DNA from: Saccharomycopsis fibuligera x Saccharomycopsis cf. fibuligera
Taxonomy: Eukaryota > Ascomycota > Saccharomycetes > Ascoideales > Saccharomycopsidaceae
DNA: 64,000 nt
Reading direction: 5' to 3'
Assembly: GCA_001936135.1 (NCBI GenBank)
Contig: CP012809.1
Location: forward strand, 2,157,501 to 2,221,500
Part shown: one piece after another, positions 1 to 10,671 of the stretch
How positions within the stretch are numbered: position 1 is the stretch's first letter
Layout of the letters: the number at the start of each line of letters is the position of its first letter
Translations under genes and position numbers: made by a program
The notes under the pieces: generated by a model
Database searches by the model: none
The model's input: only the letters and a program-made list of their open reading frames with translations
Told to the model about the DNA's origin: nothing

Positions 1-1279
1 AATTCCAGCACCAACGGGGAAACTAGACGATCCTTTGAAATTTTTCATTATTGATTCATGGTATGACTCGTTTGTTGGGGTGATATTACTAGTAAGAATT
101 GTTGACGGTACGGTTACTAAAGGCATGAAGATCATATCTGCTCATACTAAAAAAAAATATGAGGTCAAAGAATGTGGCATAATGTATCCGGACAGGTTAC
201 CAATAAATAAACTTAGTGCTGGTCAAGTAGCTTATGTTGTCCCAGGAATGAAGGTCTCTTCTGAAGCCCTTATTGGTGATACTTTCATGGAGATTGGTAA
301 AGAAGTAGAACCATTTCCCGGGTTTGAAGAGCCAAAGCCTATGGTGTTTGTTGGTGCGTTCCCTGCTGATGGGGTCGAATTCAAGGTATTGGATGAAAGA
401 CTCAATTACTTGGTCCTCAATGATAGAAGTGTCACTTTGCAAAAAGAAACTTCTAATGCCTTGGGTCAAGGTTGGAGATTAGGTTTCTTGGGCTCTTTGC
501 ATGCTTCAGTGTTCAAAGAACGACTTGAAAAAGAATACGGTGCTTCATTGATTATCACTACTCCAACGGTACCGTACAAGTTAATCGATCGTGATGGCAA
601 TGAACACATTGTCACCAATCCTGATGACTTTCCTGACTTGTCAACCATTGGTAAGGGGAAACATAGTAAATATACTGACCTTCAAGAACCATTTGTTGAA
701 ATCATTAGTACATTTCCAGAAGAATACCTCGGCACCGTCATCAAGCTTTGCGAGAATAATCGCGGGCAACAAAAGGAGATACAGTATTTGAACGCATCAG
801 GCCAAGTGCTTGTGAAGTATGAACTTCCATTAGCCCATCTTGTTGATGATTTCTTTGGTAAGCTAAAATCAGCTACTCGCGGTTTTGCTTCATTGGACTA
901 CGAAGACAGCGGCTATCAATCGTCAGATATTGTCAAATTAGAACTTTTGGTAAATGGAAATGGAATTGATGCACTTGCTCAAGTGATGCATCGTAGTCAA
1001 GTAGAGCAAAATGGTAGAGAGTGGGTCAAGAAATTTAAACCATTTGTTAAGAACCATTTATTCGAGGTGGTGATTCAAGCTAGAGCCAATAATAAAATCA
1101 TTGCCAGAGAAACTATCAAGGCTAAGAGAAAAGACGTCTTGCAAAAATTACACGCTAGTGATATTTCCAGACGGAAAAAATTGTTAGTGAAGCAAAAGGA
1201 GGGAAAAAAGAAGATGAAGGCCATTGGTAGGGTCTCGATTAATCCAGATGCTTATCAGTCATTTTTGCGTCGATCATAG
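1..1279 (+). CDS. GUF1: Mitochondrial translation factor Guf1 (EF4/LepA), 3' part
   Basis: The reading frame is already open at the left edge (first whole codon at position 2), so only the C-terminal ~426 residues are present; the GTPase domain lies outside the window. What is seen is the beta-barrel domain (the DSWYD motif near the start), the elongation-factor-type domain and the LepA-specific C-terminal domain. The latter contains the conserved stretch with SATRGFASLDYE and a basic tail rich in Lys that ends at the stop. Guf1 is a membrane-associated mitochondrial GTPase that acts on ribosomes and supports translation under suboptimal conditions. The downstream neighbour LOS1 is convergent. 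Identity is secure from the family-specific C-terminal domain. Confidence 0.93.
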   Translation, partial: IPAPTGKLDDPLKFFIIDSWYDSFVGVILLVRIVDGTVTKGMKIISAHTKKKYEVKECGIMYPDRLPINKLSAGQVAYVVPGMKVSSEALIGDTFMEIGKEVEPFPGFEEPKPMVFVGAFPADGVEFKVLDERLNYLVLNDRSVTLQKETSNALGQGWRLGFLGSLHASVFKERLEKEYGASLIITTPTVPYKLIDRDGNEHIVTNPDDFPDLSTIGKGKHSKYTDLQEPFVEIISTFPEEYLGTVIKLCENNRGQQKEIQYLNASGQVLVKYELPLAHLVDDFFGKLKSATRGFASLDYEDSGYQSSDIVKLELLVNGNGIDALAQVMHRSQVEQNGREWVKKFKPFVKNHLFEVVIQARANNKIIARETIKAKRKDVLQKLHASDISRRKKLLVKQKEGKKKMKAIGRVSINPDAYQSFLRRS

Positions 1280-1932
1280 GTTTTTTTATATAACGTTATC
1301 TACAACAATAATATTTATTACATAAAAAAATGATTTGTTTCTCTTTTTGCAATTAATCAGAAAGAAACGCTACACTCTTATAAATAGCCATCTGTATATT
1401 TATTGACTTAGTTTTGATACCAAGCAGTGCCATCAAGTGTTAAATGCTAGAATCCGCTGTATATGAACCAAGCTTCTTTTATCTTTAATAACTTTACTTT
1501 CCAACGTACAGTGATACCAAAGAAAAATGTTATGCAATTGCAGTAAAAATTAAATTTTTTCTGTTCAAAACAAGTAACTGTTAGAGAAACCGATGAACAG
1601 CTTTGTTCTGTTTATTTTTTATTATTTTGAAGATTATATTATTTCGTTTCGTTCTTTAATTTGAAAAATAACCTTCTGCCATGCTAATTGTTGATTGCTC
1701 TCTCGACGCCGCTAGCTATAGCAAACTTCGTGAGCGAATATTGTAAGGTCGATAAAGAAAAAAATAAAAATTAAAAAAAATTAGGGAAGGTGGAGGGATT
1801 GTGGGTAAAAAAAAAATCTTTTTTTTTTATATGAAGGGACGAGTGAAAGGTGCGGGATTCTATAAACTAGAAATTGAGAAACAAAAACAATTTTCTCATG
1901 ACTATTAGGGCAGCATTAAAAAATGAAAATTG

Positions 1933-1966
<34 letters not shown>

Positions 1967-2137
1967 GAGACAAGATATAATAATATGTGGCAAAAAGCGA
2001 GAAAAAAATACAAATAAAATAATAATAATAATAATTACATAACTTTGAAATTTGACATTGACGTGGACATAGGGGCATAACATTTTTTTGAAAGTACTTC
2101 TCGTTCGTCTTGGAGACTATGAAAACCACAGAGGAGA
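1280..2137. other. Intergenic between convergent GUF1 and LOS1
   Basis: 858 bp of AT-rich sequence between two converging genes, with a 30-nt A tract at 1933-1962 and several shorter A runs. No coding frame or RNA gene could be supported. It presumably holds the two 3' UTRs and poly(A) sites. Confidence 0.6.
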
Positions 2138-5100
2138 TTATTTATTGGATAACTTAGTAACAAATTGAGCAAAATATTGCTTGAAATCCTTATCGTTGAA
2201 GTTTACTAAACTTGACAAGAAATCGTTGGAGATTTCACTTGGAAAATTGATCTCAACAAAATAAACATTTTGCAAGAAGTTGATCAAAACATCATTGTAA
2301 GAATTGTACAAAAGTTTCAATACAAAAGAGATCTCATTTAAAATCAATCTTGATTGAGCATCCTTCGGGCTAAAGTTGACATTTTTAAACGGAATCTCAA
2401 AGCAAGCGCTAACTGAAGTCTTTAACAAATATTCTTCAATGCCATCAATCTTCAATACAATATTTGGTTGAATAGAGTGGATAACATCATCTTTATCGAC
2501 CAAAGTGCCAGTGTGCAACAAACTGATAATGTTTTCCAAGATGTTAAAAGACAATTTGCATACCATGGTTTCTTCAATATCATTAATGTACTCAAAAATT
2601 GTGGCAACAACCAATGGAAAAAGTTTTTGGTTTCTTTCATTAACCAACAAACTAAATACGTGGTTATTGACTAAAGTAACAATAAAGGTTAAGTAAGTCT
2701 TTTGAACATTTATTTTTTGATTTTTTAAACCGTTTAACAAAGGATCGGACTTCAAGATTTCATTGTTGCTTTTTTGCTCAATTTTCAACTTTAATTTGTC
2801 CATAACTTTGAAAATTCTGTCAAGCAATGATTCAAGCAATTCATTGAGTAATTGGTAAATGCCAACATCTTTGCTAAATGAATACACTATCTGATTAATA
2901 AAACCGACAAAATTGGTCAATTCAGCGCTGCTAATGTCTTCGTTACTCAAAACGATTGAAATCAATCTGGTCAAATAACCTTTAGTAGAGCTTTGCAAAA
3001 TTGGAATAAATCTGCTAAATGCAAATCTAGCGCTATCTCTGATAGTCTTAAATTGCTTAAAGTTTTCGAGAATTACTAGAACCACTTCAGAAGCATTTTC
3101 GAATTTAGATACAACCGTCTTATTTTGAACATGCTCAGCTGCTACATTAACATTGCTGTTTGGATTGTTATATTCAAAGCCTCTAGCAAAAGTACCAATT
3201 GCTGTAAGGCAGTGATGGGCTTGCAAGATAACCTGCTGCTTATCTAATGGAAACTGCACGCTAGGGAAAAGATCCATGCATTGTTTCAAATCATTGAAGA
3301 GTGGACTCAAAATGATATCAATCATGTTAGCAATGCTTTCATCAAGGCCACCACTGGCGCCTCTGCCTTTGTTAGCACATAAGGCAATCAACAAACCAAT
3401 TGTTTCAAAAAGATATAACTGACTTTCGAAATAACTATCTTCAGTCAACTCTTTGTCATCCTCATCAAAACCTGAATCTTGTTGCAATGCAGTTTTGTTT
3501 TCTGGTGAAACTTGAGCCTTCACGGCGAGCAAAGATTGAGAAAGAGCACCAATAAGGTTGCTCAAAATAGATGGTTCAAGAACCGGTTTTGTAAGTTTGA
3601 TAAATCTTGAAAATAAATAAAAACATCTCTTTTGAACCTTTGAGTGCTCATTGAATAACCCGTATTTGGAGTTGATAACTTCCAAAATATTGTTTGTCAA
3701 AACGTTGTTTTCATTAAGGTTTTTGTTGTTACCTGCAACGAAAAAGTGGTAGTGCTTGATAATTAAGTCAAGGAAAGTTAGCTGAATCAATGGGTGGTCA
3801 GCTTTAATCATTAAATAATTTTTCTCAGTAATAAGATCAAGCAAGAATTTTTGGAAAACCAAAAACGGCTGAGATTTATTGATTTCACTTTTTGGTAATT
3901 TCATAGAATTGTTTCTTAAGATTTCTGAAAAGTTTGTCAATTCGAAGAGCCCTAATTCAAAGCTTCTCCAGTCCTTATTAGTAGATTCATTAAACAAGGT
4001 ACTGTTGATAAAATCGGTGATAGTAGAGACAAATAAATCAGGATTAATGGCTGAAATAGCATCTTGGAAAACTTTCAATTTATTTCTAATTTCTTGAAAC
4101 TCTTGGGCATCTTCATCTTCATCTTCGTCGGCCAAACCATCGTCATCTTCATCGTACTTCATTTTTATAATCACTTTGGCAAGCAAGTTGGACAAAAATT
4201 CTGCATAGTCTGCCAAATTGATTATTGATGTGTCATTATGTCTGCCAATCTTTTTCAATATAGTCAAAAAGTTTGAGATAAATGGGAAGACTTGAAGAGA
4301 AATATCATCATAGTCGTTAGGTAGTATTCTCAAAACATATGGCAAAAGTTCATTGAGACGGGCGAATGCTAATTGTTTCAATTCGACGCTAGAGTCCGGT
4401 TTCTCTATAATTAATAAATATTCAATTCCGACGGCATTTATTAGTTTGGATAAGTGTTCATAGAACTGCACTTCTTCGTCGTCATTGGACTCGGTATCGG
4501 CATCATTATATTTGAGTCTGTTATCAATAGAGGATATAATGATATCATTAATCTTCATCAATGTCAATAACTCCATTTTTTTTTCAGAAGGCATTTTCTT
4601 GGAAATGATTTCAATGAACAATGTGATAACATCATTTCTAAGCAATTTAATTTCGAAAAACTGATAGAAGTTATCCAAAAAGTTATTATTGATTACCAAA
4701 TTAATATCAATCCAAGAAACCCAGGAACCAATAGTTTTCAAAAGGTTCTTCAAAATATCAATTTTTAAAGATTCATTTTCATTGTTAGCAAGCGAATTAC
4801 CAACAAAAGTAATTATATATTTCCAGTTTAACACTATGCCTTCCATATCATTCAATCTAACGAGATCCTTCAAATTATTAGAAGTCTCAACTGATTTAGA
4901 GTCTTTCAAGTACAACTGATCCCCAATTTCAGTGTGGATAGAAAGTAAGATACGCAAGTAGTAGTCTATTATGATAATTTTCTTTAGATCATTGGTTTCG
5001 GAATCATTTTCAATGAGCTTAATGAAACTTTTGAAGAAGCTTGGCCATATATTTAAATATGAATAATAGAAAAGGTAACTGAAAGTAGCAGAAAGCTTAT

Positions 5101-5511
5101 TCTTCAAAAAACCAGATCTTTTGTGGTCAACTTCTTCAACAATTGATTTTTTGAAAAATTCCAACAATGTGTCTTTCAAAGTATCCAACTTATCAACTGG
5201 CAAGTTCGGAATGGACTGATCAATGATTTGAAAAACAAACAACTTTACTGGGTCAGGCGCTTGGTTGTTATACAAGAGTGGCAAACATGCTTGCCATCCA
5301 TCTTCAGAGTTCTTTACTTCATCAATGAAGCTAAGTGCCTATGGATAAAGCGGTTAGTATTCATTGTAAACGGCAAACAACAAAAAAAAATAAAAATAAA
5401 AAAATTAGGCGCTATAATACTTTGACAACGCAAACATACCTGTTGCTTTAATTCCACAGAGGAAGAGGGATTAAAGGCAATCTCAACGGCCTGTAGAACC
5501 TGTGCCTCCAT
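2138..5511 (-). CDS. LOS1: Exportin-T (Los1), tRNA nuclear export receptor, two exons
   Basis: Two exons, complement(join(2138..5338,5440..5511)), about 1,090 residues. Exon 1 encodes 24 residues (MEAQVLQAVEIAFNP...), a match to the start of fungal exportin-T. It is followed by a GTATGT donor, a perfect TACTAAC branch point (5353-5359 on the complement) and a CATAG acceptor. Exon 2 continues in phase 0 with ALSFIDEVKNSEDGW, also typical of the family. The rest is an all-helical HEAT-repeat protein as expected of importin-beta family exportins. Los1 binds mature tRNA with Ran-GTP and carries it through nuclear pores. The long acidic loop near the middle (Asp/Glu-rich) is low complexity. It is divergent from SAE2, separated by about 470 bp. 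Confidence 0.93.
5339..5439 (-). other. LOS1 intron (101 nt)
   Basis: Donor GTATGT directly after the CAA CAG codons, branch point TACTAAC at 5353-5359 and acceptor TAG, all on the minus strand. Removing it joins the N-terminal exon in phase 0 to the main frame. Confidence 0.93.
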
Positions 5512-5981
5512 TTGAGATTATACTTATGATGAATCAGGTAACAAAAAGGTGTTTCTGTGCGTTTTGGAACTTTTTTACTTCCACTGATCTAAATATGTAC
5601 CAATGCAAAAAGAGAAAACAAGAAAAATAATAGTACAGAGATCAAAGGTATTGATTTATATGTATTTTAATTAGTAACCTGGGTACCAGCAATTAATACA
5701 GCTATTTGAATAGATTTAAAATATAGCTATAGTGGTCTGTGAAGATGGATTATGACTAGTGACTCAGAACAACGGCAATTGATTACGCTATAGAACAAGA
5801 GCCTCACAAGAGGAAACAGAGCGTCCGACTTAAAAATAGCCCTTTTCTTACCAGAAAATTAAAATTTTTATTTTGAAATTGTTGATTTCCGCAGCCCGCG
5901 CTGTCGCCGCCCCACGGTGGCCGGGTACCGTTGAGCCCACCCTGCTGGTGCAACCGCGTCGGTAAACGTTCTAAGATCGCG
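5512..5981. promoter_or_regulatory. Divergent promoter LOS1/SAE2
   Basis: 470 bp between the LOS1 start (minus) and the SAE2 start (plus). Most of it is AT-rich, but 5891-5960 is a GC island (about 76% G+C by count) just upstream of SAE2. It includes CCGGGTACC at 5921-5929, which only partly resembles a Reb1-type CGGGTAA site. Confidence 0.5.
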
Positions 5982-7925
5982 ATGAGAAGCTCAAATATAG
6001 ACGCTGTTATGCTAGAAATTGATGGTCATCGCCTGGATTGGAATACCAGCAGCGCTAGTGCAAGAATGGATATTAAGACCACAATATTGGTGGCATTGTC
6101 ACCAGTATTGGATGAGCTTCAACTGAAAATGAGGCGGCTACAGGAAAATATTGCTGATCTTAAGGCTCAATTAAGCGAGCAGCGCTTGGAAAACGATCAG
6201 CTAAAATGTGCCAACAAAGATCTTCAACGGAAGTACAATACTTTACTTGCAAGCCAAAAGCTAGGTAATTTTACTAGAAAGCCTAGCGGTGACATTGAAG
6301 CGGTACCCGTTAAACAGCTGACTAAAAACTATGTTTTTGGTAAGACCCCCGCGGCGCCTTTTATCCAACATGATCCGCAAAGAAGCAATGCAATCCAAGG
6401 CAGTTTAGATCTAGAAGTTGATAATACAGTCCCGGTAATATTTAATTCATCACAATATAGTGATGCTAACGTGGCAGATCTTTATGAAGAAATGTTCCAA
6501 CCTAACCCGGTTGTAAAAAAAGAATCTCCTAACGAGTCTTTTGATACAGATTCAATAAAATCAATAGGCATGGAATCAAAAAGACAAGATTTGAAGGATT
6601 ACAATTCTGAAAGCCAGGATATGCTAGACGTTTTTTCTCAGGAAACTGAGCTTCAAAGCTCTGAAGTATTTGATTTACCATTATCTCAAAAAATTAAGCA
6701 GGAGGAGGAAGAACATGGCCATAAAATTTTTAATCATACCTCTCTTGATGAACTGCGTTCTCCTGAAAAACAAAAGCTTTTGAAAACATCGCTGTCAAAC
6801 AATGCATTCAACTATGGTTTGCCTACTCCTACATCTGACCGGAAGCAAGCGAAAGGAAGAATGAGCCACAGTAAGAAACATCCGTCAAAATTTGATGATA
6901 AGTCCGCTGGTAGACTGACAAGCCCTGAAGCTAAAAACAAGAGGAAACTTAAGCATATGGATATTGGTGAAGAGTCTATTCTAGTAGAGGACTATAACGA
7001 CGTACATGATTATGCAATCATGTCTTCTAGGCACAAAAAACAAGCCAAACTATCTCACAACGATATTGTAATGATTCACGGAAAGGACATCTATGATGAA
7101 CGAAAGTTGGATAACAAGGAGAATTTTGCTACTGATTTTTTATCCGAGGATGAAAAAGATCTGCAAAATGGTATACCAAATAAAATTGCCAATAAAAAGC
7201 TTACTGAAAAACTAAGGATCACGAAAGAACCTCTAACTGAGATAAATAGCATTGCGGATTCACAGGAGAAAAAAGAACCTAAGGCTTTCAAAATATTGAA
7301 TGTTGATCAAATTTTAGAATCAATTGACAAAGGCCGAGTGGTTGATATGACATATAATCCACTTTCGGGAAAAAAATGGGTTCTTGAGGACTTCAAGGCA
7401 AATCCAAATTTCGATCATGATAGAAAAGGTTTATCTCAAAAAATTTTCAACAAAATTCAAGACTTTATGGCAGAGCACACCAAAAAAGATGTTGAATGTG
7501 AACAATGTGAAAAGTTTTACGATGCAGCAGGATATGGTTTGAAAATGATGAGCCCAGCTTGGGATGAATCGCAAACATCGCACGACAAGTTAAAAGCAGT
7601 GATGCCGAAAAAATTTAAATGCACGCATACAAAGACAAAGGTAATGGAACCCAAAAAGAATTGTAGCAAAGAAAAACCTAAAACACCAGATTCACCTCCG
7701 GGCTTCTTCAAAAGTGATTTTCCTTCAACGCAGGCGTTAAAAGAAGAGAAAGAACAAGCTAAAAAATTCACTAACTTAAAAACAATGGAACGTTTTTTGA
7801 GCGCTACTTCACAGTATGAAAATGAGCGAGCTTTCATATTTAGAAATAAAATTTTCAGCAAAGTGATTGAGAACAAATTTTACAACTATGATTCCGAGAA
7901 GTTAGCTGAAATCTATGAGACATGA
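5982..7925 (+). CDS. SAE2: Sae2/CtIP/Ctp1 DNA end-resection factor
   Basis: Sae2 activates the Mre11-Rad50-Xrs2 nuclease to clip hairpins and protein-blocked DNA ends, starting homologous recombination. The C-terminal domain is diagnostic: a CxxC pair (C506 and C509 counted from this start), then SPPGFFKSDFPSTQ. The serine (about S571) sits where the conserved CDK site of Sae2/CtIP lies (SPPGF/TPENF). The N-terminus (about residues 35-100) predicts a coiled coil, matching the CtIP tetramerisation region; the middle is disordered. At ~647 residues it is longer than S. cerevisiae Sae2 (345). The start is uncertain: ATG codons occur at 5982, 6009 and 6066, and the last sits just before the coiled coil. 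This fast-evolving gene carries several CTG codons, unlike its neighbours. Confidence 0.85.
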   Translation: MRSSNIDAVMLEIDGHRLDWNTSSASARMDIKTTILVALSPVLDELQLKMRRLQENIADLKAQLSEQRLENDQLKCANKDLQRKYNTLLASQKLGNFTRKPSGDIEAVPVKQLTKNYVFGKTPAAPFIQHDPQRSNAIQGSLDLEVDNTVPVIFNSSQYSDANVADLYEEMFQPNPVVKKESPNESFDTDSIKSIGMESKRQDLKDYNSESQDMLDVFSQETELQSSEVFDLPLSQKIKQEEEEHGHKIFNHTSLDELRSPEKQKLLKTSLSNNAFNYGLPTPTSDRKQAKGRMSHSKKHPSKFDDKSAGRLTSPEAKNKRKLKHMDIGEESILVEDYNDVHDYAIMSSRHKKQAKLSHNDIVMIHGKDIYDERKLDNKENFATDFLSEDEKDLQNGIPNKIANKKLTEKLRITKEPLTEINSIADSQEKKEPKAFKILNVDQILESIDKGRVVDMTYNPLSGKKWVLEDFKANPNFDHDRKGLSQKIFNKIQDFMAEHTKKDVECEQCEKFYDAAGYGLKMMSPAWDESQTSHDKLKAVMPKKFKCTHTKTKVMEPKKNCSKEKPKTPDSPPGFFKSDFPSTQALKEEKEQAKKFTNLKTMERFLSATSQYENERAFIFRNKIFSKVIENKFYNYDSEKLAEIYET

Positions 7926-8110
7926 ATCAAGCCTTTTTTTCTTTAGTTTAACAATTTTTGTATATTAGCTCAATGCACGAAATGAACATAGAAAAAATTT
8001 GCTACGAAATAAACCAAAACGACACACACAATCCTTATAAGGGTGGAATATACAATTAGGTAGGAAGGTAAAAAATGAAAATTTTCAGCTGGTTGCTGAT
8101 TTTTAAAAAA

Positions 8111-8184
8111 CACCGAACCTGGGACTCGAACCCAGAATCTCCTGATTAGAAGTCAGACGCCCTAACCAATTAGGCTAGCCCGGC
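8111..8184 (-). tRNA. tRNA-Arg (anticodon UCU)
   Basis: A 74-nt cloverleaf on the minus strand with 7-bp acceptor stem (some G-U pairs), the T-loop box GGTTCGAGTCC, and anticodon loop CTTCTAA giving anticodon UCU. No intron is seen. It marks the left border of a transposon-rich island. Confidence 0.94.
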
Positions 8185-8283
8185 TTGTGATTGGTTGAAT
8201 TTATACTTTATCGTTCAATATTCTCAACTTAGGTTTTTAGTAAATAATAAATCGATATTGTGTGTGAAAAAAAAAAAAAAAAA
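8185..8283. repeat. Short relic flank ending in an A tract
   Basis: Holds the motif AATCGATATTGTGTGTGAAAA, near-identical to AATCGATATTGTGCGTAAAA at about 10,307 on the other side of the LINE fragments, followed by an A tract up to 8284. It looks like the end of an old element inserted beside the tRNA gene. Confidence 0.4.
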
Positions 8284-9283
8284 AGACATTTGCCTGCAAT
8301 TTGTATTGGCAGTTGAGCCCCTTCTATGGAATGTTGAGAGAAAACTACAAGGCTTCGCTATTAATACAAAATATCTTAGCCCAATAAAAGTCACACACCT
8401 AGCCTTCGCCGATGATATTACCATTTTTGCAGATGGTAATCAGGACATGGAGTCAGCAATCCAAACGATCCAAGAATTCTGCTCGATAACGGGAGGGAGT
8501 TTGAACTATGATAAATCAAAAATACTCATTTCCCCATACGCCACGGATATAGCAAAAACTGAAATTCAGCTTTTTGACATTCCGATTGAGCGAGTAAAGG
8601 AAGACTATAAACTAACGTATCTCGGGATTAAAATTCCGAACCAGGGATGGCCAAAAAACTTGATACAAACAATGTACGCAAAGTTCAACATTTCCAACAT
8701 CAAACATTTGCCGCCGTCAAGTCAAGTTATGGTATGATAGACCTCAAAGCACAGCTCACGTATAGAAAAGCACAAATTGCGCAAAACTTGTTTCTAGTTA
8801 AAAGCGACCCATACTTGAAGCTCTTCAGAGCGAAGCTACAACTTCTTCTAGATCACTTTTTTAAAGTACGCTATGAGCTCGAACGTAAACCAGGACATAT
8901 TGACACTCAATTCTGGTGGAGAGATGTTCTCGATACAGTTGACGGAGGCGAAGGCCAAGGGCAATCTATACTGGCACAGAACCCAGAACAGTGCTTCACG
9001 TTGACAGCCACAGAAGCAAACATAATAGCTCTGTGGAAACAAGTAGTCCCCAACAAACACAATCCTGGCATCCTTGGGCTTCAGCGCACATCAGATATAG
9101 CAGAAGCAGTGGAGCTCGGTGTACCGTTTTTGAAAAAAAAGTTTATTCCAAAACAAGTTTATTCCAAAACAAGTTTCCGACTTCATGTCCCGGAACGGTA
9201 GTGCATAAGTGCGTGAGAAGAAAGATAAACTACTATTTTCAAGCCAGTTGGTACGTCTCAAGCAAGTCACTGACCCTCAAAAA
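8284..9283 (+). mobile_element. Decayed LINE fragment A (reverse transcriptase part)
   Basis: A 5'-truncated L1-type non-LTR retrotransposon. The first frame has the RT palm: FVLAVEPLL, then the catalytic box AFADDITIFAD with the FADD motif, then a GGSLNYDKSK segment and YLGIKIP. This is the usual order of RT domains 4-7 in LINEs such as the Zorro family of Candida. About 8,640-8,740 the frame shifts and a second frame carries the thumb/connector region to about 9,201. It ends with TGACCCTCAAAAA at 9271-9283, the same terminus as fragment B, so this copy seems to have lost its 3' coding part internally. A 16-bp direct tandem repeat (GTTTATTCCAAAACAA) lies near 9,140-9,175. It is non-functional. 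Confidence 0.82.
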
Positions 9284-9349
9284 CCAAAGTATCAACTTTT
9301 TTGGACCGAAACCCCTCCTATATTTTTAAGAGGAGGGGATAAAAAAATA

Positions 9350-9421
9350 TTCCGATACCGGGAGTCGAACCCGGGTTTGCTCGGTGAAAGCGAACCGTGC
9401 TAGCCGTTACACTATATCGGA
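9350..9421 (-). tRNA. tRNA-Glu (anticodon UUC)
   Basis: A 72-nt cloverleaf on the minus strand beginning TCCGATATAGTGTAACGG, which closely matches yeast tRNA-Glu. The anticodon loop is CTTTCAC (UUC), the T-arm is GGTTCGACTCC, and the acceptor stem is a perfect TCCGATA/TATCGGA. It lies between the two LINE fragments and looks intact. Confidence 0.96.
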
Positions 9422-9479
9422 AAATACATTTTTGTTGCTAACATTTTCCTTCATAATGCTTACAATCATTATCAGTCTG

Positions 9480-10083
9480 TGTTCATAACCGTATTTCAAA
9501 AGAAATACTCCTGTCTACTATTCTCACACCAGTTGGCACGTCTCAAACAAGTCACTAATAAACAGTGTCTGACATTCTGGCAAATGCTAAACAAACAAAC
9601 GTTCAAACACCCTGGCTGCTTCGAGAATATACACACATTCCACCTCGGAGTCGAGAAGTTCAAATTCCAAGGTGAGGAATGTAAGTGGTGCTCCGAAGAT
9701 TTATCACGTAAAAAATACAAACAGCAGTCATATGAAGATGCTATCAACAAACAAATGGAGCACTTTTTGGTTAAATGTCCAGTAGCAGAAGCATTATGGA
9801 AAAAGTTACATATAAATAAGGAATTGAGCTGGGACAGCCTCATCCTTCCATCCAGTGATACACGAGAATTAATCCAGGTCGACAACTACTTGATATTCCA
9901 AAAGAAATACTCCCGCCTACGGAAAGATAAGGACTTTGATTGGAAAACTATTCCAATCTCTAGCCTTGTTTACTACATCACCACGGTAATGAATTAGATA
10001 ATACATCAGTGTTATCTTAGCGAGTGGAAGATGGTATTGAAGTGACACCCCTTTCTTTTTATCTGTCGACAGCAAAGCAATGA

Positions 10084-10114
<31 letters not shown>
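9480..10114 (+). mobile_element. Decayed LINE fragment B (3' end with poly(A) tail)
   Basis: A frame from about 9,480 to 9,997 encodes the C-terminal region of a LINE ORF2. It has a CCHC-type cysteine cluster (CKWC, then HFLVKC about 37 residues on) followed by AEALWKKL, typical of the end of L1-clade proteins. About 90 bp of 3' UTR ends in TGACCCTC and a 26-nt A tract (10,089-10,114), the expected LINE 3' terminus. The beginning overlaps in content with the end of fragment A (QLARLKQVT here, QLVRLKQVT there), so these are two separate insertions. It is severely 5'-truncated, with no RT domain. Confidence 0.8.
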
Positions 10115-10115
<1 letters not shown>

Positions 10116-10408
10116 ATCATTCATCCTAGACTATAATCTCTCTTATATCTATTTCAAATCCAAAAGATCCATTAAAGTCTAACTAATACTAACGGGGTTT
10201 TCACTTATATAAGTTTCCCCTATATACTAACAACTGAACTATACTATATATACTATATATATAAGTTTATAAGATTGTATTTTCTATAAACTATATTGAG
10301 ATAATCAATCGATATTGTGCGTAAAAAAAAAATATAATAATCGCTAAACTATACTGTACAAATTAAAAGAATACATTTTCTATTAATTATACGTAACCAA
10401 TAAGCAGA
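10115..10408. mobile_element. LTR-element relics, fragmentary
   Basis: An AT-rich run containing at least two partly similar blocks, each with an AACTATACT-type start followed by a TTTTCTATAAA/TTTTCTATTAA segment. It also holds AATCGATATTGTGCGTAAAA at about 10,307. The blocks resemble the 3' part of the better preserved LTR that follows, so I read them as older, nested pieces of LTR elements. Family not assigned; no coding part is left. Confidence 0.4.
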
Positions 10409-10671
10409 TGTTGTATGTGATGAATTATCGGAGTATAGTGAGACTAGATTCACTACTCATACCTGAGGGAGTTACCTCTGAGCAGCAATAGTTAGGTTAT
10501 CCATTTCTCTAGTAGGGAAGGGTAGCCACTTGCTGAGATCTTAGTTACGTAGTGAGACTTAGTTGAGTAATGAAATCGGACTTATTTTCCTTCCTTTTAT
10601 TATAAACTATACCACTAATTAAAAGTATTCTGTTCTCTCAGACTATATATAGTCATTTCATTTCTCACACA
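10409..10671 (+). mobile_element. Probable solo LTR of an LTR retrotransposon (fossil)
   Basis: A 263-bp unit starting TGTTGTATGTGATG and ending TTTCTCACACA, that is, TG...CA ends as in retrotransposon LTRs. Directly after it, TGGTAATGCG (10,675-10,684) weakly resembles a primer-binding site for initiator tRNA-Met as used by Ty1/copia-like elements. No target-site duplication was evident and no internal region with protein domains follows. It is read as an old, non-functional solo LTR next to tRNA genes, the usual landing site of such elements in yeasts. Confidence 0.45.

Noticed and set aside
1575-1620. Possible C/D snoRNA (CGATGAAC near 1,589)
   Set aside because: No convincing box D, terminal stem or guide; also considered TGATGA at 22,295, same problem.
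7517-7876. 119-codon antisense frame inside SAE2
   Set aside because: Shadow of the most conserved part of SAE2.
8195-9997. Several open frames of 110-185 codons between the two tRNA genes and after them
   Set aside because: They carry LINE reverse-transcriptase and C-terminal motifs in shifting frames; annotated as decayed LINE fragments, not as genes.
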